64,000 bases of DNA from G965261775 sp965261775 (GTDB lineage: Bacteria > Pseudomonadota > Gammaproteobacteria > Eutrophobiales > Eutrophobiaceae): NCBI GenBank assembly GCA_965261775.1, contig OZ253477.1:620001-684000 (forward strand), in the 5' to 3' direction. Below, in pieces: positions 46,974 to 56,606 of this stretch (positions are counted from its first letter, which is position 1; every line of letters starts with the position of its first letter). The notes under the pieces are model-generated. The model searched no databases and had not been told where the DNA came from. It saw only the letters and a program-made list of their open reading frames with translations. A program made the position numbers and the translations under genes.

Positions 46974-47360
46974 ATGGATTATGTGAAAAAAAGACCGTTA
47001 TCACCGCATTTACAAATTTATAAGCCGCAACTGACATCAGTGCTTTCAATCACGCATCGCGCAACTGGTATCTTTCTCAGTCTGGGAGCATTGATGCTCT
47101 CCTTGTTCCTGCTGTCTGTCGCTGCCGGTGAACAGGCATTTAACAACCTGCAGCTACACCTTGCAGCCTGGTACGGGGAAACCTTCCTTGTCGCCTGCCT
47201 GTTCTCACTTTACTACCATCTCTGCAACGGTGTTCGCCATTTGTTCTGGGATGCCGGCATCGGGCTGGAGATAGCGGACACCTATAAATCCGGTTACGCC
47301 GTGATTGTCGTGACGCTGGTACTCACCATCACCACCCTGTCGATTAGATTTCTGTCATGA
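46974..47360 (+). CDS. sdhC: Succinate dehydrogenase cytochrome b556 subunit
   Basis: 128 residues from ATG 46974, chosen because CCGGAGGA lies 10 bases upstream and family N-termini begin RPLSPHLQIYK; an earlier in-frame ATG at 46932 lacks such a site. SdhC signature RPLSPHLQIYKPQLTSVLSITHRATG (Ser and Arg of the quinone site) is followed by three transmembrane helices and the haem-ligand region YYHLCNGVRHLFWD. It is part of membrane-bound complex II, which oxidises succinate and reduces ubiquinone. It overlaps sdhD by 4 bases (ATGA). Confidence 0.95.
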   Translation: MDYVKKRPLSPHLQIYKPQLTSVLSITHRATGIFLSLGALMLSLFLLSVAAGEQAFNNLQLHLAAWYGETFLVACLFSLYYHLCNGVRHLFWDAGIGLEIADTYKSGYAVIVVTLVLTITTLSIRFLS

Positions 47361-47734
47361 AACTGAAAAGCCCTCTATCCCATGTTCGCGGACTCGGTTC
47401 AGCAAAAGAAGGCGTCCACCACTGGTGGGCACAGAGACTCACAGCGATGGCGCTGGCACCCCTCAGCTTGTGGCTCGTTTATTCATTACTGTCCGCAACA
47501 GACTACAGTTATCACGTCATTGTCGCCTGGCTGCTCAATCCCCTAAACACAATCCTGATGCTACTGTTTATCACTGCGCTTTATTACCATGCCGTACTGG
47601 GCTTGCAAGTCGTGATAGAAGATTATATCGAGTCGGAGTGGCAGAAAATTGCCTGTCTCATTCTGATTAAATTCCTGGCCTTGCTGACCGGCCTTGGTGC
47701 TGCCATCGCAGTACTCAAAATTTATTTGGGATAA
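47357..47734 (+). CDS. sdhD: Succinate dehydrogenase membrane anchor subunit
   Basis: 125 residues, three transmembrane helices. The N-terminus [26 protein letters not shown] is characteristic; the HH-WWAQR segment lies by the quinone pocket. [18 protein letters not shown] contains the second haem-ligand histidine and the conserved Asp/Tyr pair. Start overlaps the sdhC stop; sdhA begins 4 bases after the stop. Confidence 0.94.
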   Translation: MKLKSPLSHVRGLGSAKEGVHHWWAQRLTAMALAPLSLWLVYSLLSATDYSYHVIVAWLLNPLNTILMLLFITALYYHAVLGLQVVIEDYIESEWQKIACLILIKFLALLTGLGAAIAVLKIYLG

Positions 47735-47738
47735 CAAA

Positions 47739-49526
47739 ATGCCAAAATCTTACGACATTATTGAACACAAATACGACATCGTCGTTGTCGGCGCGGGCGG
47801 TGCCGGACTGAGAGCCACTTTCGGCATGGCGGCCAAAGGTTTGAAAACGGCATGCATCACAAAAGTGTTCCCCACGCGTAGCCATACAGTGGCGGCGCAG
47901 GGAGGCATGAGCGCGGCTCTGGGCAATATGGGTCCGGATAACTGGCGCTGGCACATGTACGATACCGTTAAAGGCTCCGACTGGCTCGGCGATCAGGACG
48001 CAATTGAATATATGTGCCGCGAGGCCGCGCCAGCCGTTATTGAACTGGAACATCAGGGCGTCCCCTTCTCGCGTACGGAAACGGGGAAAATCTATCAGCG
48101 CCCTTTCGGAGGCATGACCACCAACTACGGAGAGGGCACGGCGCAACGCACCTGCGCCGCGGCCGACCGCACCGGTCACGCCATCCTGCATACGCTTTAT
48201 CAGCAATCCCTGAAACATCAAGCGGAATTCTACATTGAGTATTTTGCCCTTGATCTGATTATGGATGAAGAGGGGGTCTGTCGCGGCGTTATGGCCTGGA
48301 ACCTGGAAAACGGCAAAATTTACCGCTTCCGGGCACATCAGGTCGTGCTGGCGACTGGCGGTTACGGTCGTGCACACTTCTCGGCGACCTCGGCCCATAC
48401 CTGCACCGGTGACGGTAACGGCATGGTATCTCGCACCGGCCTGCCCTTGCAGGATATGGAATTCATTCAATTTCACCCTACCGGCATTTACGGCTCAGGC
48501 TGTTTGATCACCGAAGGGGTCAGAGGCGAAGGGGGCTACCTCGCCAATTCAGAAGGCGAGCGTTTCATGGAACGCTATGCCCCTTCCGCGAAAGATCTTG
48601 CCTCACGCGACGTGGTCAGCCGTTCCATGACTATGGAAATTCGCGAAGGCCGCGGCGTAGGCAAAAACAAGGATCACATCCATCTCCATCTTGAACACCT
48701 GGGTTCCGGGGTTATCAACGAACGCCTGCCCGGTATCGCCGAATCCGCACGGATCTTCGCCGGTGTCGATGTCAAAAAAGAGCCCATCCCTGTTATTCCC
48801 ACCGTACACTACAATATGGGCGGGATTCAGACCAATTACCACGGTCAGGTCGTGACCATAAAAAACGGCGACCCCGATACAGTGGTAGAAGGACTGATGG
48901 CCATCGGCGAGGCTGCCTGTGTATCCGTTCACGGCGCGAATCGTCTGGGGTCCAATTCACTACTGGACCTGATCGTATTTGGGCGGGCGGCAGCGAACTA
49001 CTGCGCTGAAAATATTAAGCCGGGAATGCCGCACAAATCCATACCGAACGCTGGAGATGCGGCGCTGGAGCGCCTGGACAAATTACGCCACAACAAAGGG
49101 TCAACCAGTGCCGCCACCATCCGCGACAGGATGCAACAGACAATGCAGCGCGATGCGGCGGTCTTTCGCAGCGGCGAAACATTAAAAGACGGCATAGTAA
49201 AAATGACGGAAATCTGGAACAGCTACGCGGATATAAAGGTCAACGATAAAGGGATGATCTGGAACACCGATCTGGTCGAAACCCTGGAACTGGACAACCT
49301 CCTGCATTGTGCGCTACTCAGTGTCCACTCGGCCTATAATCGGGAAGAAAGCCGCGGGGCACATGCGAGAGAAGATTTTCCCGAACGCGATGATGAAAAC
49401 TGGATGAAACACACTCTGGCCTCGCTGACAGAAAAAGGCGAAGTCAGTTTTGATTACCGCCCGGTACACATGAAGACCCTGACTGATGAAGTCGAAGTCT
49501 TTCCACCGAAAAAGCGCGTCTACTAA
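47739..49526 (+). CDS. sdhA: Succinate dehydrogenase flavoprotein subunit
   Basis: 595 residues from ATG 47739 (a longer frame from 47694 overlaps sdhD and is not needed). FAD-binding [11 protein letters not shown] (about 16-26), covalent FAD attachment at His49 ([11 protein letters not shown]), and active-site regions [43 protein letters not shown] and the C-terminal [18 protein letters not shown]. It oxidises succinate to fumarate and passes electrons to SdhB. FAD attachment requires SdhE, encoded in the same operon. Confidence 0.97.
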   Translation: MPKSYDIIEHKYDIVVVGAGGAGLRATFGMAAKGLKTACITKVFPTRSHTVAAQGGMSAALGNMGPDNWRWHMYDTVKGSDWLGDQDAIEYMCREAAPAVIELEHQGVPFSRTETGKIYQRPFGGMTTNYGEGTAQRTCAAADRTGHAILHTLYQQSLKHQAEFYIEYFALDLIMDEEGVCRGVMAWNLENGKIYRFRAHQVVLATGGYGRAHFSATSAHTCTGDGNGMVSRTGLPLQDMEFIQFHPTGIYGSGCLITEGVRGEGGYLANSEGERFMERYAPSAKDLASRDVVSRSMTMEIREGRGVGKNKDHIHLHLEHLGSGVINERLPGIAESARIFAGVDVKKEPIPVIPTVHYNMGGIQTNYHGQVVTIKNGDPDTVVEGLMAIGEAACVSVHGANRLGSNSLLDLIVFGRAAANYCAENIKPGMPHKSIPNAGDAALERLDKLRHNKGSTSAATIRDRMQQTMQRDAAVFRSGETLKDGIVKMTEIWNSYADIKVNDKGMIWNTDLVETLELDNLLHCALLSVHSAYNREESRGAHAREDFPERDDENWMKHTLASLTEKGEVSFDYRPVHMKTLTDEVEVFPPKKRVY

Positions 49527-49546
49527 CCCACCAGCGAGAGAGTATC

Positions 49547-50329
49547 ATGGCTGAATTCGCTTTACCTGAAAATTCCAAAATCAAACCCGGGAAAACCTGG
49601 GCGAACACGGACGGCGCTACCCGTAAAAAAACCTTCCGTATCTATCGATGGGACCCGGAAAACGGTGAAAACCCCAGAATGGACACCTACGAAATCGATC
49701 TGGATCGATGCGGGCCGATGGTGCTGGACGCCATCATTTATATTAAAAACGAAATCGATTCGACGTTGACATTTCGTCGCTCCTGTCGCGAGGGCGTATG
49801 CGGTTCCTGTGCAATGAACATCGGCGGGACCAATACCCTGGCCTGCACTCAGGTGATCAGTGACCTTTCCGGCGTTGTTTCAATTTATCCCCTGCCCCAC
49901 ATGCCCGTTATTAAAGACCTGGTCCCCGATCTGAGCCATTTTTATGCACAGTACGCATCCATCAAACCCTGGCTACAGAGTCAGTCAGCGGCACCGCCAG
50001 ACGCGGAACGCCCGCAATCAAAAGAAGAGCGCGCCGAACTGGATGGTCTGTATGAATGTATTTTATGTGCTTGTTGTTCGACCTCCTGCCCAAGCTACTG
50101 GTGGAACAGCGACCGTTACCTGGGGCCGGCCGTATTATTGCAAGCTTACCGCTGGATAGCAGACAGCCGCGATGAATATACCGGCGAGCGCCTGGACAAT
50201 CTGGAGGATCCTTTCCGTCTGTATCGCTGCCATACGATCATGAACTGCACCAATACCTGTCCCAAAGACTTGAATCCGGCCAAAGCCATCGCTAAAATTA
50301 AAAAACTGATGGTATCCCGCACCGTCTGA
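49547..50329 (+). CDS. sdhB: Succinate dehydrogenase iron-sulfur subunit
   Basis: 260 residues. N-terminal 2Fe-2S ferredoxin domain with [13 protein letters not shown] and a later Cys (TLAC), then a helical domain with the 4Fe-4S motif [12 protein letters not shown] and the 3Fe-4S motif [17 protein letters not shown]. It carries electrons from SdhA flavin to the quinone site. The N-terminus has about 20 more residues than E. coli SdhB ([21 protein letters not shown]), as in many other proteobacteria. GAGAGAG precedes the ATG. Confidence 0.97.
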   Translation: MAEFALPENSKIKPGKTWANTDGATRKKTFRIYRWDPENGENPRMDTYEIDLDRCGPMVLDAIIYIKNEIDSTLTFRRSCREGVCGSCAMNIGGTNTLACTQVISDLSGVVSIYPLPHMPVIKDLVPDLSHFYAQYASIKPWLQSQSAAPPDAERPQSKEERAELDGLYECILCACCSTSCPSYWWNSDRYLGPAVLLQAYRWIADSRDEYTGERLDNLEDPFRLYRCHTIMNCTNTCPKDLNPAKAIAKIKKLMVSRTV

Positions 50330-50357
50330 TACTTGATATTAATACTAAACAGGGCGT

Positions 50358-50603
50358 ATGACAGACCTTTCCCGGCTCCTCTGGCGTTGCCGTCGCGGCA
50401 TGAGAGAGACAGACATCATCCTGCAGAAATTTTTAACGCAATCCTACGACACCTTGTCTACTTCAGATAAACAATTGTTTGAAACCCTGCTGAATCAGGC
50501 TGATCTGGATATACTGGACTGGCTGACCGGGAAAAAACAGCCTGCGACGGACGGATTAAAACGAATAATCGCCCGCATTCAAGAATCTGGAAACATTGCC
50601 TGA
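50358..50603 (+). CDS. sdhE: FAD assembly factor SdhE
   Basis: 81 residues, the size of SdhE (YgfY/CptB). The conserved RRGMRETDIIL contains the RGxxE motif needed for flavinylation of SdhA, followed by the helical DxxxFExLLxxxDLDILDWLTG signature. It lies 28 bases after sdhB and 9 bases before ygfZ, so it is part of the sdh transcription unit. Confidence 0.93.
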   Translation: MTDLSRLLWRCRRGMRETDIILQKFLTQSYDTLSTSDKQLFETLLNQADLDILDWLTGKKQPATDGLKRIIARIQESGNIA

Positions 50604-50612
50604 AAATACCCG

Positions 50613-51584
50613 ATGCAAGCGACCTGGCGAGATTTCCTGCAACAACAAGGCGCCACCTTCGGCGCAGACGGACAGATTGATTTTGCCGACCAGCCGCCCT
50701 GCCAACTGGATGAAACTCCGCTCCTGTGCCCGCTGTCGGGTTTCGCGGTATTGCAGATCAGCGGTGACGATTGCCTGCTGTTTTTGAACGGACAACTCAC
50801 CAACGATCTGACCCAGCTTGACGCGCCGGGCGCGCAAATTTCCGCCTGGTGTAACCCGAAAGGCCGTGTGATCAGCAACTTTATCATTATTTACACCGGC
50901 CAAAGCTACCTGCTTATCTTCAAGGCAGAATTGAAGGACGACGTTAAAAAGCGCCTGGAAACGTTTGTGTTGCGCGCCAATGTGTCCATTGAAGACATCA
51001 CGGACTCCTGTCCGCTACTGGGAATCGCCAACGTAAAACCGCGTGAATCCGAAACACTTCTCAACGACCCCGGCATTATTCCATTGCCCGATCCATCGGG
51101 TCGTCTCCTGAACACGGGAACGGTTGACACACTCAAACAACAATTCAGGCAACTGAAAACACAGCTCACGCCAATCGGCAGCGAGACATGGGCACTACTG
51201 GACATACTGGCCGGCCTGCCCTGGATCACGAGCAAGACACGGGAACAATTCCTGCCGCAGACGTTGAACCTCGATCTGCTGGCGGGCATGAGTTACCAAA
51301 AAGGCTGTTATCCCGGGCAAGAAATAATCGCACGCCTGCATTATCGGGGCGCAGTAAAAAAGCGCGTGAAACTCATCCGTTCGGCACAGCCGTTGAAACC
51401 CGGCGTCGCGCTCCATAACGATCAAACGAAGGCTCCGGTCGCCACGATACTGAATACCGCCACACACCCAAACGGTGATCACTATGCCCTGGCCGTTATC
51501 ACACTGGTAGCGACGCAACACGCCTTGCTGACCCCGGAAAATCAAGCCGTGACTGTCCTTGACCTTACTCTCAAGGGAACCTGA
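50613..51584 (+). CDS. ygfZ: Folate-dependent Fe-S cluster maintenance protein YgfZ (aminomethyltransferase fold)
   Basis: 323 residues. The YgfZ signature KGCYPGQEIIAR (about 229-240), with the redox-active cysteine, is present, as are FLNGQLTNDL, CNPKGRVISNF and the C-terminal OB-like part. Together with tetrahydrofolate it supports assembly or repair of certain Fe-S enzymes. Placement after sdhB-sdhE links it to complex II maturation. No anomaly seen. Confidence 0.92.
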   Translation: MQATWRDFLQQQGATFGADGQIDFADQPPCQLDETPLLCPLSGFAVLQISGDDCLLFLNGQLTNDLTQLDAPGAQISAWCNPKGRVISNFIIIYTGQSYLLIFKAELKDDVKKRLETFVLRANVSIEDITDSCPLLGIANVKPRESETLLNDPGIIPLPDPSGRLLNTGTVDTLKQQFRQLKTQLTPIGSETWALLDILAGLPWITSKTREQFLPQTLNLDLLAGMSYQKGCYPGQEIIARLHYRGAVKKRVKLIRSAQPLKPGVALHNDQTKAPVATILNTATHPNGDHYALAVITLVATQHALLTPENQAVTVLDLTLKGT

Positions 51585-51615
51585 CCCCGGATCAATACAA
51601 CGCAGAAATACCGTC

Positions 51616-52581
51616 GTGACAATTACACAAAGCCATTTCAAACCGGCCTGGTGGTGCCAAAGCCCGCATATACAAACAATGTACCCGCTCTTCTTCAGAA
51701 AACGACTGCCGCTGAAACTGCAAGAAGAAATCATGGAACTGCCTGACGGCGATTTTATTGAGGTATCCTGGACCACGCCGCTATCATCGGGACCCATCGT
51801 CATCCTGCTACACGGGCTGGAAGGCTCCGTCCATTCACCCTACTCCAGAGGTCTTTTGAAAACCGTGCAGAACGCCGGTTGGCAAGGGGTAACAATGCAC
51901 TTTCGGGGTTGCGGCAAACGACACAATCGCCTGCCGCGCAGCTATCATGCCGGCGAGACAGGCGATCTGGACCTGTTTATACAGACACTGAAAACCCGTT
52001 TTCCGAAACGGCGGCTTGCGGTGGTGGGCGTTTCACTTGGCGGGAATGTCCTGCTCAAATATCTGGGCGAGAAAAAAGAGGATTCTGGACTGGCAGCGGC
52101 GATGGCCATATCCGTCCCGTTTGATCTAGTTGATAGTGCCCACCACTTGGGAAAAGGTCTATCACGGATTTATCAAAAATACCTGATCACCCGGCTCAGA
52201 AAAAAAACAAAAGCCCGGTTCAACGACAAAATAGCGCCGATTGACTTGGGTCGTATCGACCAATGGCACGACTTCTTTTCCTTTGATGACAACGTAACCG
52301 CACCCCTGCACGGATTCAGTAGCGCTGTTGATTACTATACACGCTCCAGCTCCAGACAATTCCTGAAAGACATCGTCACCCCCACACTCATCCTGCATAG
52401 CAAGGACGACCCGCTTATGCCGGAAAAAACGATCCCGACAGAAACCCAACTGGGAACAGGCATAACCCTTGAACTAACGGAACGCGGAGGTCATATCGGG
52501 TTTATCTATGATGGTCTCCCTCTACGGGAAAAATACTGGACAGAAAAACGACTACGCCATTTTTTCGGGAACCTGCTGTAG
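51616..52581 (+). CDS. YheT-like alpha/beta hydrolase
   Basis: 321 residues if started at GTG 51616, which sits just before the family N-terminus (FKPAWWCQSPHIQTMYP). A TTG at 51559 would overlap ygfZ and is less likely. Motifs: VILLHGLEGSVHSPYSRGL (oxyanion region, about 60-78), VTMHFRGCGKRHNRLPRSYHAGETGDL, nucleophile elbow VVGVSLGGNVLLKYLGE (Ser near residue 140), acid HSKDDPLMP and His in RGGHIGF. YheT/abhydrolase-1 family; natural substrate unknown. Confidence 0.85.
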   Translation: MTITQSHFKPAWWCQSPHIQTMYPLFFRKRLPLKLQEEIMELPDGDFIEVSWTTPLSSGPIVILLHGLEGSVHSPYSRGLLKTVQNAGWQGVTMHFRGCGKRHNRLPRSYHAGETGDLDLFIQTLKTRFPKRRLAVVGVSLGGNVLLKYLGEKKEDSGLAAAMAISVPFDLVDSAHHLGKGLSRIYQKYLITRLRKKTKARFNDKIAPIDLGRIDQWHDFFSFDDNVTAPLHGFSSAVDYYTRSSSRQFLKDIVTPTLILHSKDDPLMPEKTIPTETQLGTGITLELTERGGHIGFIYDGLPLREKYWTEKRLRHFFGNLL

Positions 52582-52725
52582 CAGCAGCGTGGCAGCGGAT
52601 AAACGGACTGATGTGACCGCCGCACCCCGCACATCCCCGTCACGGCTACCGACGCCCGTGCACGGAACAAACAAAAGAGGCCGGCAACTTTGACAATGAT
52701 GCCTGGATCTCCATAATACTCCCAG

Positions 52726-52816
52726 GGAGAGATGTCCGAGTGGTTGAAGGAGCACGCCTGGAAAGTGTGTATACGTGCATAACGTATCGAGGGTTCGAAT
52801 CCCTCTCTCTCCGCCA
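52726..52816 (+). tRNA. tRNA-Ser (anticodon GGA)
   Basis: The acceptor stem GGAGAGA pairs with TCTCTCC, followed by G and an encoded CCA. The D-arm starts TGTCCGAG-TGGTTGAAGG, the anticodon loop CTGGAAA gives GGA, a long variable arm (GTATACGTGCATAACGTAT region) is typical of class II tRNA-Ser, and the T-arm is AGGGTTCGAATCCCT. It lies directly before the island-like stretch of restriction and remnant genes. Confidence 0.95.
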
Positions 52817-52908
52817 TTGACTACAAACGAACCTGTTAAATAAATTGGTGCCCGGCTAAATCTACCAACAGAAATTGAAGATTTTAGAGTGCGGCAGGAG
52901 GCGATAAA

Positions 52909-53964
52909 TTGAGCACACAAATTCTACCAATCCACACGCTAAATGCTCGCGGCAACGTGATGCTTGAGGTCATGCGTGATTACCCTGGCAGGCTATCCCC
53001 GGACCGCATGTTGGTCGAGATTCAAGCGATGCGTGCGCAGGTCGCGCAAATCCTGGAGTCGAAGGGTATCAACTACAACGACCTTCGCGCAGCGTTAGTG
53101 CCCAACCGCAAAAAGCTTGAGATAGCTCTCATTTTCGACCGTATGCTGATTGAGGATAACCGTTACGGCTACCAAGTGTTTCAGCGCATCATACCGCTAC
53201 TCGACCTTCGAACGAAGAACAGCATTTTGGCTGGCGACTACATTGGGAGTATTCGCCGCGTTGATTATCAGCAAAGCAACCAGTTTTTCGTGGTTTACGT
53301 CAATAACCTGACGGATACCGCGTTTCGGAAGTTGGCTCACGGGCTGATCCGCTACGAAGCATACGTTGGGTACGCAAACACCACCTGTCATTCCTTCTTT
53401 AAGACACTTCTTTCCATGATGCTGGTAAACCTGTGTGTGAAGGTCGGTCGAAAGATCATTCAAGGACACGAAGACGACCGGGACGATACGGAAAACGTGA
53501 ACATGTCGGGAATGCCTTTCGAAGAAAACGGCTACGAGTGCATCAGCCTGGGTTCAGCCCTGGAAGGCGTATTGCTTTCATACAAGATCGAAAGCCCGGT
53601 ATTCAACGGCTTTGAGACCGATAGAGAAATGTCGATCAATGCAGTCAACGCATCGCCGTCAACCCTGGATGACTTTGACATTCAGGTTGAAGACGCAAAA
53701 CTGGCGTACCTCAAGAATAAGAAAGCGGGGTCGATGCACCGTGCCGGGCTTGGCGATGTTTCCAAAGAAGAATTGCAGCGGATCATTAAGGGCAAACTGC
53801 GTGAGAACTACATCTACAACATGTCTTACCTTGAAGAACACAACGTCACGAAATTCAATATTCTCATTGAAATAGTTAGAAAAGGCGGGGAGCCGTTTCG
53901 CCTTATGGCCGCGTTGGACTACCGCCCCGACGACAAGGTGCTGAAACTCATTACGTTTTACTAG
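52909..53964 (+). CDS. Hypothetical protein next to tRNA-Ser
   Basis: 351 residues, start TTG at 52909 supported by AGGAGG about 9 bases upstream; the next in-frame ATG lies 17 codons downstream without such a site. No signal peptide, membrane helix or recognised motif. The composition is that of a soluble mixed alpha/beta protein: N-terminal helical part (RLSPDRMLVEIQAMRAQVAQILE), a central part with VNNLTDTAFRKLAHGLIRYEAYVGYANTTCHSFF, and a C-terminal KEELQRIIKGKLRENYIYNM ... LDYRPDDKVLKLITFY. The position beside a tRNA and a fic remnant suggests an accessory or mobile gene. Function unknown. Confidence 0.65.
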   Translation: MSTQILPIHTLNARGNVMLEVMRDYPGRLSPDRMLVEIQAMRAQVAQILESKGINYNDLRAALVPNRKKLEIALIFDRMLIEDNRYGYQVFQRIIPLLDLRTKNSILAGDYIGSIRRVDYQQSNQFFVVYVNNLTDTAFRKLAHGLIRYEAYVGYANTTCHSFFKTLLSMMLVNLCVKVGRKIIQGHEDDRDDTENVNMSGMPFEENGYECISLGSALEGVLLSYKIESPVFNGFETDREMSINAVNASPSTLDDFDIQVEDAKLAYLKNKKAGSMHRAGLGDVSKEELQRIIKGKLRENYIYNMSYLEEHNVTKFNILIEIVRKGGEPFRLMAALDYRPDDKVLKLITFY

Positions 53965-53987
53965 TTCAAGCAACAGTATGGGTGCGG

Positions 53988-54345
53988 TTAATGACGCATC
54001 CTTGCAAAGAAATAAATACCTTTCAGGATCACGTCATGAATATGCAAAATGTCCTTTTCCGTCAGGCTGGCGGGTTTGCGTTTGACCTGTTTCTTAACCC
54101 AATCCAGCGCCTGCGCGTGGTTGGTCGCCTCAAGATGCCCGGTCAACGATTTGCCGCCAACAGTCAAACCCTTTTCAAGGCCCGGCGCCGTCTCTCTTCG
54201 GGTGAGCGTGTTTCCCTCAATGGCGTTGCTGTCCTTGATGCCCTGCTCGCCCCCGGAACACCGTCGTCTTTCGGCGGCGGTGTCAGGTTGGACAGTTTGG
54301 CCAGGCGTTCGGTCTGGTGTGAAGAAGCGGCTATTTTATAGAAAC
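53988..54345 (-). pseudogene. Truncated Fic-family gene remnant
   Basis: Reading the minus strand from about 54242 to the stop at 53988 gives GIKDSNAIEGNTLTRRET, then GLTVGGKSLTGHLEATNHAQALDWV and KDILHIHDVILKGIYFFARMRH. SNAIEGNTLT and GGKSL.H.EA.NH.QAL are hallmark N-terminal sequences of Fic proteins. The catalytic HPFxxGNGR half is absent. The preceding part (ERLAKLSNLTPPPKDDGVPG, about 54345-54250) is in another frame, so there is also a frameshift. It is a dead fragment; plus-strand frames across it are shadows. Confidence 0.8.
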
Positions 54346-54395
54346 CTTGCTATAATTCCCGAGAAGAGCCTCGTTTTGATGCTGAGAAGGAAACT

Positions 54396-55451
54396 ATGAG
54401 AACAGTTAAAACTACGGAAGATGCCTCAGCCCGGGTTAGCCAAAAAGTTGAGTTTTCTGGTACAGCCAGAGAGTATTTTGGCATTTGGATTGTAAACGTG
54501 ATTCTATCCATCTTGACACTCGGCATCTATAGCGCCTGGGCAAAAGTACGGCGCGAGATTTACTTCAAGAACAATACCAAAATATTGGACCATGGTTTTG
54601 GTTACCATGCTACCGGCAAACAAATTCTAAAAGGCAGACTCATCGCTGCCGGGGTATTATCTGGCTTGGGTGCAATAGACACATTCCTGCCATTTTGGAA
54701 TGTGGCTTTCATACCCGTTTTTCTGTTTTTACTCCCATGGCTTCTCAACAATTCAATGAGGTTTGCAGCTCGCATGGCCTCGTACAGGAATGTTCGTTTT
54801 AACTGGCATGGAACATATTGGGGAACATTTTGGTTTTTTGTTGTCGCTCCATCTTTTGGTATCCTGACTTTGGGTTTGATAGCGCCACTAATATCAAAGT
54901 CGTATTATTCGTATTTTGCCCGCTCGCATTCTTATGGAACTACAAGGTTCACCTCCAAACCAGGGGTTTCCGGGTATTATTTTGCATTCTTTGTCGGCGT
55001 GATTCTGCCGACGTTATTGCTGAGTTGCGTCATATCCATTCTGGTTTTATTAGGGCGGGGATCAGCCAGTATCGCTGATCCTGGTTATCTCTTGATTGTG
55101 TTGCCTTTTGTGTTAGCCACACTGTACTTCTTTTCATGGTCACTTTTCTACGGAACATTATGTAGAAATTTGATGATGAAGAGCCTTTCTTTATCCGATG
55201 TTGCTACTTTCGATTCTAAAATCAACCCGGCGCGATTGATCTGGATTTCGTTGTCAAACCTGGTGGCAATTATTGCTTCTATTGGCCTTTTGTTTCCCTG
55301 GGCAAGGGTCAGGATGTATAGTTATGTGGCGGGTTGCACCGAAATAAATATCAAAGGGGATGTGGAAAATTTTGTTGATGAAGCAGTTGCCTCTCGTTCA
55401 TCTTTTGGAGAAGAACTTGCTGAATTCGAAGGTGTTGAGGCAGCGATTTAA
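54396..55451 (+). CDS. DUF898 (YjgN-type) membrane protein
   Basis: 351 residues. Typical DUF898 N-terminus: VEFSGTAREYFGIWIVNVILSILTLGIYSAWAKVRREIYFKNNT, then GFGYHATGKQILKGRLIA. About seven to eight hydrophobic helices alternate with short loops; the second half repeats the pattern (LIWISLSNLVAIIASIGLLFPWARVRMYSYVAG). Inner-membrane protein of unknown function. Its stop is immediately followed by the TTG of the M48 peptidase gene; this pairing of DUF898 and M48 genes recurs in proteobacteria. Confidence 0.88.
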   Translation: MRTVKTTEDASARVSQKVEFSGTAREYFGIWIVNVILSILTLGIYSAWAKVRREIYFKNNTKILDHGFGYHATGKQILKGRLIAAGVLSGLGAIDTFLPFWNVAFIPVFLFLLPWLLNNSMRFAARMASYRNVRFNWHGTYWGTFWFFVVAPSFGILTLGLIAPLISKSYYSYFARSHSYGTTRFTSKPGVSGYYFAFFVGVILPTLLLSCVISILVLLGRGSASIADPGYLLIVLPFVLATLYFFSWSLFYGTLCRNLMMKSLSLSDVATFDSKINPARLIWISLSNLVAIIASIGLLFPWARVRMYSYVAGCTEINIKGDVENFVDEAVASRSSFGEELAEFEGVEAAI

Positions 55452-56471
55452 TTGAAACTGCCCGGTCATGTTTTTAGAGCATTATCCTCCAAAAAAGAGC
55501 GAGGCGAAATTGAGTTTTTCGAGGGAAAAGCCTCTGTCACAATTGACAAAACCAGGTTATATGAGGATGTGGAAATTGAGTCCATTCAGGGCAAAAAGGA
55601 TATTTATTTGGATAATGGTTCCCTTTTCACACTTGAAACAAAGTTATCTTCAGAGCAAGAAAAGCTACTTTGCGGAAGGACAAGCAGAGGTATTTCCTGG
55701 TCAGAGGACTTTTCGTTTAGTAAAGCGCTGATCCTTTCATTAATTTTGATAAGCACACTTGTTGTGTTCAGGTATGCGCTCACGTCCATTACACCCCTGG
55801 CAGTATCTGTATTCCCTCGTGACTGGGAAGCAGCAATTGGTAAGAATACTTATCAAACTTTGAGACAGACAACTTTTGCCGAGACAGCGCTATCTTCACC
55901 CAGGGTCACACGTCTTCGTGATAAGGCAAAAGAAATGGCATCGGCGAATGGATTGGAAAGCCCTGAGATTTTATTCCATAGGTCAGACCTTATTGGAGCA
56001 AATGCATTGGCATTTCCGGGAGGTCCAATCGTAGTAACTGACGATTTGGTCTCACTCCTGCAGAGCGATGACCTGGTATTAGCAATCATCGCTCATGAAA
56101 TTGCCCATGTTGAGGAACGACATGCTCTTCATCAAATTATTGAGGTGATTGGTGTCATTGTCATCGCGTCGGCCTTGTTTGGGGCTAACGAAACATTGAT
56201 AGAAGAGGCATCCATAACAGGCATAAATTTATGGGCAAGCAAAAAGAGCCGGGATTTTGAGAAAGAAGCGGACTTGATTGCGCTTAATTACCTGGAAAAG
56301 GCAAATCTTGATAAGGACTCGTTTAGAATGGCAATACGAAAATTAACAGATTATTCTTGTTCTTCAACCATATTTCAGTCGAAGCAGGATTGCCTGGAAG
56401 GAACCGACAGTGGGTGGTTGTCATCCCACCCTGCAGGGGCAGAGCGTTTGAGATACCTGTCTGATCAATAA
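55452..56471 (+). CDS. M48-family metallopeptidase, membrane-linked
   Basis: 339 residues from a TTG directly abutting the preceding stop (TAATTG). The N-terminal 90 residues form a small cytosolic domain, followed by one transmembrane helix (ALILSLILISTLVVFRYAL, about 96-114), then the M48 peptidase. Zinc motif HEIAHVEERH (about 215-224), third ligand Glu in FEKEADLIAL (about 272-281), the family element NALAFPGGPIVVTDDLV before the HExxH, and C-terminal SSHPAGAERLRYL. Probably works with the DUF898 partner in envelope protein quality control; the substrate is unknown. Confidence 0.88.
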   Translation: MKLPGHVFRALSSKKERGEIEFFEGKASVTIDKTRLYEDVEIESIQGKKDIYLDNGSLFTLETKLSSEQEKLLCGRTSRGISWSEDFSFSKALILSLILISTLVVFRYALTSITPLAVSVFPRDWEAAIGKNTYQTLRQTTFAETALSSPRVTRLRDKAKEMASANGLESPEILFHRSDLIGANALAFPGGPIVVTDDLVSLLQSDDLVLAIIAHEIAHVEERHALHQIIEVIGVIVIASALFGANETLIEEASITGINLWASKKSRDFEKEADLIALNYLEKANLDKDSFRMAIRKLTDYSCSSTIFQSKQDCLEGTDSGWLSSHPAGAERLRYLSDQ

Positions 56472-56606
56472 ACGTTAATTTGCAGGCTTTTTTGCCATTT
56501 GCAATTGACTTCACCGCTGTAAAGCATCCCCTGACTTTTATAACGGACCAGGCCGAAGCCGTCGTGTGAAAATTGGCCGGTGAGCACAAAATTTGTGCAC
56601 CTTAAA

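Noticed and set aside
54049..54399. Plus-strand frames of 116-119 codons at 53982-54399
   Set aside because: Antisense to the fic remnant, whose motifs are clear on the minus strand.
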